From contig OU015566.1 of assembly GCA_907165135.1 (NCBI GenBank), positions 5,254,157 through 5,318,156 of the forward strand: a stretch of DNA of 64,000 nt, in the 5' to 3' direction. Source of the stretch: Oikopleura dioica (taxonomy: Eukaryota; Chordata; Appendicularia; Copelata; Oikopleuridae). Below are positions 57,917-64,000 of this stretch, in pieces (within the stretch, counting starts at the first letter, position 1; each line of letters starts with the position of its first letter). A program made the translations under genes and the position numbers. The notes under the pieces were generated by a model. The model was not told the DNA's origin. It saw only the letters and a list, made by a program, of their open reading frames with translations, and made no database searches.

Positions 57917-59100
57917 ATGAAGAAAAAAATTGTGATTTTTCACGCGGGCCCGGCTGGACTCGCTGCGGCCCAGAGTATCATCGAGAAAGACCTAGCTTCG
58001 GAGCTGATCATTATTGACCCGAATGACGGAACCTTGCCGTCTAAAATCGCTGATTTGAAAGCTTCGTCCGATGTTCTCGGGCGCTTCATCGACATTCGCG
58101 GTTCAATCGAATTCGCTCAAATCGACGACGCTGATTTTTTCCTTCTCACTTGTCCTTTTGGTGAAGCTCCATCGAGTGATGAAGCACTTGCCGAAGTTCT
58201 CCCATTTTTGAGACAAATGGCGACGGAAATTGGCTTCAGAGCTGGACAATCTACAATTGTCGTTGCTTGCGAACCTGCAGATTTGATTACTTTTGCTCTC
58301 GCTAAGTTGACAAAAGCATGTGAGTGAAATCTCTTATTCTACTGTCGTTACAGATTGATTTTAGCGATCAAAGTTGTTGGAACCGGAACAGTCATCGAAA
58401 GTGCCCATTTCCTGCGATTGCTGAAAGGAGTAGATACCACTTTGCAAGAAGCAATGGTCATTGGAAACAAGCACTCGTCAATCAGTGAGATTTTTTTCAA
58501 TATACAGATGTATGTTATTTCCTTAGTTCCCCTTTGGACATCGCTTAAACCCATTCCCGTCATCGAACACACGAAAAGCGATGCTCACAAGCGTCAAAAA
58601 TTCAAGGAACTCTTGAAAACTGGCTACAGCCCTGCTCGTGTTCCAGCACCGGCGCTTGGAGTAGCGGGCGCAGAAATTATTCACGCGCTCTGCTCAGAAT
58701 TCCCAAAACGGTAAGCTACAGTAAATTCTCCGACATAAAGCCATGTCTGAAGAATGACGCTTTCAATCATGTGCAACGGGCAATTCGACATTTGCGAACA
58801 AGAAGTCGTCATGGGCCTTCCAGTTTCAGTTTCAATTGCTGGAACTGTCATCGATGAAACTGTCGTGATCGGAGATCTGGAAAAGCAAAAACTTCTAGAG
58901 CTGGCGACAGAGTCTCAGGGAATTCAGCGACGACTGAAATTGAGAGAAGGACTGACAGGATATCTTGGTTTGTCTTGAAAAGACATTTTTGATGAATGAA
59001 TGATTTTCTAGAGGTCGATCGATCAGAATACGTCGGCAACCCGCCTCACAGTCCAAAACTCCATCGAAAGATTCTCGCCTACGAGCCAGAAGAAGAATAA
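57917..59100 (+). CDS. Divergent lactate/malate-dehydrogenase-fold protein (UEVLD-like)
   Basis: Five exons on a single LDH/MDH fold. N-terminal Rossmann segment KKKIVIFHAGPAGLAAAQSI, acidic end of strand 2 (ELIIIDPND), then VVACEPADLITFALAKL in place of the NPVDxxT segment, VVGTGTVIESAHFLRLL for the GSGCNLDSARFR helix, and IGNKHSSISIPLW for the GEHGDSSVPVW catalytic loop. The order and spacing fit the family. The catalytic His is shifted by one and the Asp/Gly are gone, and the active-site Arg loop is not seen, so it is probably not an active dehydrogenase. The closest known type is the LDH-like domain of UEVLD, but there is no UEV/E2 domain upstream. The last intron may start at GTTTGT or, alternatively, at GATATC just before; both keep frame. 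Stop at 59098-59100. Confidence 0.7.
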
Positions 59101-59451
59101 ATTGCAAGTAATTCTATGTTTTTTTGTTGTTCAGAAGTTTCGAAATAAAGCAGTTTATTAGCATTGAAATATAAAGGAAAATTTTTGTTAGTTGGAATAT
59201 CAGCATCGATCTTTTTAGACCCATTTTACAGACTTCTTTCGTCTTATTTTCTTCTCGCCCAGAGATCCTCCTTCTTGTTTTCAACATTATCTTCATCAAA
59301 CATTTTCGAAATAACAATCAATTATGACAAAGAAAACTTTCCTAAGCTGCTTGTAGTTTTGTCGCTCTGATCGGATAGTCGGCTATCTTCGTTGTCTTTC
59401 GAGTCCTGTTTCACTCAAGAAAAGTCTCAATCCAGCACTCTGCCAGCTGAT

Positions 59452-61862
59452 TTAGCACGCAGGGCACCTTAAGGGTCTCTTATTCGAAAATTTTAACCCA
59501 AAAGGTGGCGCCAGTGCTTTTTCAATCAGCAGGAAAACGCCTCCAGGACCGTCTCCTACCCATAAATTCAGAACCTGTAAAATTAAGAACCGGACAATGA
59601 ATTTATGGGTAGAAAACGCGTCCATAAATTCGGAGAAAAAAATGACTGTAATTACCGTATCTGAAGATGATGGAGTGATTGTGGTTTCTGTGTAGCTGGA
59701 AGCGATGGATTCGATTTCAGATCGGTCTTCAGGGATTTCTTCGGGAGTTGGGGATGATTTCTGAACAAGAAATTTAGCGCTAGAATTTAAAAGAAAGAAG
59801 TTGTTTAAAAAATTAGCTGACTTTTTGTTATGCAACAGTTGTACCTTTGGTACAGGTTTAAGGTAATCGCTGACAGTACTAAGCGGCTCTGGCGGTTTCA
59901 CAACTATTCTGCGCACGGAGCTTTGCATATTCGCCGGCGGACTTGAAAGATTTCTTTCTGGACTGCTCGCTGGTAGCGGCTTTTTCTCAGGTTCTGGCGA
60001 AGTTTTCTTGTTGATGCCGATATCAGAGAGGTCAAGCTAATCACAGGCTCCAAAAAGGCTGATAAGATAAGCAAATGTATGCAGTTACGGAAGGAGCTTA
60101 TCGCCACCGCCGCCGTAAACAAAGAAATTAAGGAGCCACTCCTTCGATCTCGAACTCGTACTGGATGTTAGGCTCGTCGCGGAATTTCGTTTCGAAACAC
60201 CTGCAATCGGAACGGGAGCTTCAACCGGCTGATCCAGCCCGCCGAATCCCTTTCAAATGGTTTGAATATTTGTCGACTTGGCAAGAATTTAGTTGAACTT
60301 TGTAAAATTGCTAAAGTGGTCGTTTCAACAAGTATTTATTTGCGCTACTTAAAATAATTAGCGTTTTTTCTAGAGACGAAAACGTTCAAATAAATAAAGT
60401 CCGAACTTCGAATAATCGGCAACTTTCATGGAAAACAATTTCTATAAGGGTGTCACTAAAGTAATTTCGTGAGAAAACTATAGAAAAAATCTGTTGAAGA
60501 TGTTTTCTTGATAAACTTTTTCCTCGGTAGCGAATTTGCTCAATTAGTGCTCCAGAACACGTGTAAAACACGCTGTTTTCGACCATTTTCCTTGGTCGGG
60601 TCAATCATAAACGGACATATGAATTTCCGGCACTTGTCGAACAGGTCCCTGACGTTCAGTTGTCTCGACACTTCAAGAGCACTTAATCCATTCTCTAGCG
60701 ATAGCCGCGCTCTGCCGAGGTAGATATAATCCAGCAAAACGGCCACGCCTGATGCCGGTAAGTCGCTGTCAAAACAGGTTGAAATTAACAACACTTGCGC
60801 AAGTACGCAGAATCAAGCGTTCTCGAGAATAACTTTTCAACCGAAACTGAGGTCCACAATTTCGGAGTTGCGCGCTTTCACCTTATCAGCAATCGCGCTT
60901 GTCAGGAGGACCACAGAATGCGCGCGGAACTCACCATCCTTACAATGTAGAGTTACGTCCGTAGCAATGTCCTGATACAGATTTTCAAGATATTTTGGAA
61001 ATTTCAATTTTAAAAATTCCACCCGTTCGGTGGCGCTTTTGTGAACTATTATAAATCTGATTGGTTAGACTTTTTTAAACAAAAAATAGAAAGAATTTTT
61101 ATCAATCTGTTTTTCGCAAGTTTTTTTTTTAATTTTGAGTAACACAAAAACAAAAATGAGATGAATAAGGCTAAATCAGTATTTTAGTCTTGAAATCGTC
61201 CCTGAGCTCTGAGAGCATGAAGACTCTTCATCACGTTCGCCGTGTGTTCTCTATCCACTGGTCCTGTTCTCTCCTTGCTCATCCTGAAAAACTCAAACTG
61301 TCAATTCGATATTTCCAAAAAAGTGCGAATACTGGTGGCAATACGTTTTTTGTGGCTCTTTGTGGCAGATAGGGCCCCGAATGGGGATCGGGCACCTCCG
61401 CCGCGGGCGCTCCATTGCGAAAATTCCGCAGTACACCGCCGCCGTATAATTTTTCACAGTTTTTTCCAACAGAAGAAACCGCACATTTTCCCGCAGCAAA
61501 TTCAATTTTTCTTTTAAAAATGTTTTGACGGAAAAAGGAACGGCCAGGTTTTTAAGAGCAGCGGGGAGGAATAACGTGAGCTGAAGTAGCATACGTTCTA
61601 TTTTGTATAAATATTTTTGATGCCCAAGGGCTTCGAGTTTCAGACAGGATTTATCTTGAGATTTTCATCAAAAACGAATATTTTCATAAATAGTTTTCTA
61701 AAAATTTGAAGACAAATTAACTTTTATTTTTTAATTTTTTATTAAAATCATTCGTAATCTAAATAAAGAAAAAAAAGCTTACCAATAATTCATTTTTCTC
61801 TTAAAAGAGTCGGTCATTTTCACTTCCGACCTTATGGCTCTCTCAACCTCTTCGATGCGCAT
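59452..61862 (-). CDS. BTB-domain protein with Ser/Pro-rich C-terminus
   Basis: Seven exons: 61783-61862, 60842-61035, 60591-60793, 60121-60249, 59845-60036, 59656-59760, 59452-59574; phases agree, 341 aa. Start MRIEEVERAIRSEVKMTD. The BTB/POZ core reads DIATDVTLHCKDGEFRAHSV then VAVLLDYIYLGRARL and LEVSRQLNVRDLFDKCRKFI, the usual DVTL..H..VL and YTG/YIYLG patterns. After the BTB the third-to-fourth exon join needs a GA-AG intron (AAG|GAAAAT at 60590); otherwise the protein ends at 60540 after a short tail. The C-terminal part is disordered, rich in S, P and E (KKTSPEPEKKPLPASSPERN), ending LKFSNKRPLRCPAC. Exon 4 is open in a second frame, so its reading is less sure. Possibly a Cullin-3 adaptor, by family only; there are no kelch repeats. 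Confidence 0.6.
61200..61282 (-). other. KLHL-like N-terminal ORF in the first BTB intron
   Basis: ATG at 61282 opens MSKERTGPVDREHTANVMKS followed by LHALRAQGRFQD and a stop. It looks like the segment just before the BTB core in kelch-like proteins and lies in the first intron of the BTB gene on the same strand. It could be an alternative first exon, but no GT donor follows the QD end. Confidence 0.25.
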
Positions 61863-62228
61863 TTTCGCAGCGGTTTCTGTCGCGGTTTGAGCCCGCTTCG
61901 ACCGCTTTCAAAACGAGACTGACAAATTGTAAAAGACTAATTTGTTATTTTTGAAAGAGCGCGGATGCAACGAAAAAGACGAAAACCCGTTTTTATCGAA
62001 ACTGGGCGACCGTCTTTTCGAACCCGGGAATTAGCCGGGCGACAGGGGGACGTCCTTAGTTCCTAAAAATAAAGAACTCGCTATCCGATTTCGAGTACTG
62101 TTCGTTTTTTAAAGCAGAAAAGTGAAAACTTAGGCGAGAGAGCTTCGAACTTGGTGAACTTTCTCCGAAAAACCCTCGACTTTTCATTTTGAAGAAAAAT
62201 ATTAATTATCGGTAAAAAATAAATTTTT
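61863..62228. other. Intergenic spacer
   Basis: 365 bp between the lectin/EGF stop and the BTB start codon, both genes on the minus strand. No element recognised. Confidence 0.4.
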
Positions 62229-64000
62229 TTAATTTTCTTTCGGTGATTTATAAATTTTAAAATTGAAAATCCGTTCATAAAAATGTAAGAATTTATCCAT
62301 TCCTTCGCGTCGTCCACAAACAGGGCAGCAATCCTGATCATTCTTGCATTCCTTCCCATCCGGGCAACCTTTTTGCTCAATTTCAAGACATTCAAAGGAA
62401 CAGTCCTCAAATGCTTGACACTTTTCCTTTAGACAGGTCCATCCAGGCCCGATCGTTTCGCAGAAAAATTCGCAGTCATTTGCTCGAACGCAATTTCCAT
62501 TTTTTCCAACTGGGCACCTGTACTGCCCCTTGTATGTTCCGATACTTGTGCAGTCAATTTCCGGGCACAAAGTGAGGGAACCAAGACCAGAGCAATCAGC
62601 GAGGTCGAGGCAAGGAGGGTTCAAACAGTCCATCTCGCAGGGACATTCAAATATATTCTCACATTTGTACTCCCCTGCAATTTGAGTGGGTACGCACTCA
62701 AGACTTGGATGATTGCAGTTGTGGAGACCAGTCGAACACGGGTCAATGATTTCGCAAGAAATGCCATCAGAAGACAAGAATTTAGTAACACCTTCATCTG
62801 GACACTCGCAAAAAGCGGAATCAAATGCATTTCTACAGACAGCCGGGGCAATACAAGGATCGTCTACTTCGCAGGGTGGAGTTGGATCGACGCACTTTTC
62901 GATGCCGAATTCAGTGATCAGCGAACTTCCATCATCAGGACATTTGCACTCGTACTGAGCCGTGGCCGGATTGGCACACAGGGAATTGCCACAAATCGTG
63001 GTGACTTCTTCTGATTTGAAGCAAAAAGTCGCGTCCATTCCAGCTGGAACTGAAGAAAAAGCAGCCCATTTGCCGTTGCTCGAATTCATAATGAATTGAG
63101 TTTGATTATTTTTCATCTTTGTAAATGCTTGATGATACGTCAGTCCATCAAAGTTGATGAAGCCGTTTGGATCGGCTGTATTATTTGCGATCGGCAGAGC
63201 ACTTTCGGAAGGAACTAGCGCGCCAGAGCTAGTCGAATAGAGCGTTTAGATCAGTCCTATCATGAGACGCAATCCAGGAGTAGCCGCTTGCTGCTCAATC
63301 AGTCGTGCAAGCCAGAAATCATTGGCATCGGCATTGTATGGGTAAACCAAACTCATACCGAATTGAGAGCAGGCATTTTTCACCTCGTCAAAATCTGAAA
63401 AATCGCCGCTTGTTTTCTTCACAACAGCAAAATTGTATCTCCTGTCAAAATGAGATCCAAGTGCAGGATTAAAAAATCCAGGAAGAATTGCCTCTTTCCA
63501 GTAATCTCCTGTGTACAAGTCATCATCAAAACTGTCTTCCCCAGTGTATCGATAGCACATTGGATGCGTGGTGTCTTCCGGGTCCACGAAAGTTCCGCTT
63601 GTAACAGACGGGTTTAGTTTGCCAGTAGTTTCGCATTCGAACCAGTTTAGTGAAATCTTCGATAATTTCAGATGCTTCGAGTGAAATTCTAGAGTGATTC
63701 GCGAGGTGACAACAGGACCGGATTTCGATTTGAAAATGAAGGATCCAGGGTTGAAAGGATTCTGAAAAGCTTGGATTTTCTCGTCAGCGAGAAGTAAGTA
63801 CATTTGATTGTATTGAAAGACTGGGGTTTGGTCCGGAAGTTCATCCCATTTACTGTCACTGAGATTGGCTCGAGGAAGACTGAGTGTATCACCGTAAACA
63901 GTTAGCTCGAGATAATCGAAGAGAACCTTTCGCAACTTGTTTTTCTTTCCCCCTTCGATCGAGTAAATCTCAATCAGCTGGGGAGACTCAGTAATTCCAC
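62229..64000 (-). CDS. C-type lectin-like / EGF-like secreted protein, 5' end outside
   Basis: A continuous minus-strand frame from the window edge to TAA at 62229, interrupted only by an in-frame TAA at 63246-63248. The upstream part is a beta-rich domain (VLFDYLELTVYGDTLSLPRA ... LKLSKISLNWFECETTG). Then a C-type-lectin-like domain: MCYRYTGEDSF, the helix DEVKNACSQFGMSLVYP, LRLMIGL, then NPNGF-type loop ADPNGFINFDG and NGKWAAFSSV, closing with ATFCFKSEE. EGF-like modules follow (CGNSLCANPATAQYECKCPD and two more), then a Cys-rich tail with CLKEKCQAFEDCSFEC and CKNDQDCCPVC. Probable secreted or surface protein. If the TAA is real, the lectin domain is cut before its last strands; it may be a sequence error or a decaying allele. 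Confidence 0.7.

Noticed and set aside
57917-59100. First impression of a pyrroline-5-carboxylate reductase or other NAD(P)-binding protein.
   Set aside because: The middle and C-terminal segments align in order with LDH/MDH landmarks (NPVDxxT, GSGCNLDSARFR, GEHGDSS equivalents).
1-64000. tRNA, rRNA, snRNA or miRNA genes.
   Set aside because: I looked for cloverleaf A/B boxes and strong isolated hairpins; the clear hairpins all belong to transposon ends or tandem palindromes.

Overview
The window is animal nuclear DNA, most likely from an appendicularian (larvacean) tunicate related to Oikopleura. The evidence is: genes packed on both strands; many 45-75 bp introns; chordate-type gene families (tektin-like, EML, Cys-loop receptor, UEVLD-like LDH fold, Ly6); and repeated GA-AG and GC-AG introns, a known Oikopleura trait. 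Several introns of 2-4 kb full of terminal-inverted-repeat (TIR) elements suggest a roomier genome than typical O. dioica. The species call is inference; the splice sites and gene models were read from the sequence with reading phase checked at each junction where stated.

Layout: 1-1218 (+) 3' part of an MFS transporter. 1893-10973 (-) 434-aa tektin-like coiled-coil protein, 12 exons. 11466-12741 (+) secreted Ly6/uPAR three-finger protein. 12970-20830 (-) EML-type microtubule-associated WD40 protein, with a possible nested + gene at 15.2-15.76 kb. 20.8-22.9 kb sparse. 22946-24891 (+) secreted galaxin-like/sushi/VWA protein. 25977-26735 (+) four-pass membrane protein, then a small possible operon partner. 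27177-27427 (-) small ORF. 27518-54072 (-) one giant 22-exon gene for a cell-surface protein of about 4,800 aa (EGF, sushi, FN3, VWA, mucin, SEA, TM). 55593-57551 (-) nicotinic-type Cys-loop receptor, head-to-head with 57917-59100 (+) a lactate/malate-dehydrogenase-like protein. 59452-61862 (-) BTB protein with a Ser/Pro-rich tail. 62229-64000 (-) secreted C-type-lectin/EGF protein, 5' end outside the window.

The second theme is DNA transposon remnants. At least four short elements begin CAGGG (or a one-base variant), have TIRs and exact 8-bp target duplications (hAT signature). Others are a Tc1/mariner-type MITE with TA duplication, a 1.29-kb Mutator/Foldback-type element with about 450-bp arms and a 9-bp duplication, and a 425-bp element with an 8-bp duplication. 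Two hAT-type insertions hit coding exons. One (51886-52208) now looks like a new intron: its own TIR supplies the GT donor, the duplicated target supplies the AG acceptor, and the frame is kept at a cost of three codons. This intron birth by MITE is the most notable observation.

Quality note: the giant gene carries four apparent one-base deletions, each in or next to an A5 or A7 run of the coding strand, which look like assembly errors. The lectin gene carries an in-frame TAA.
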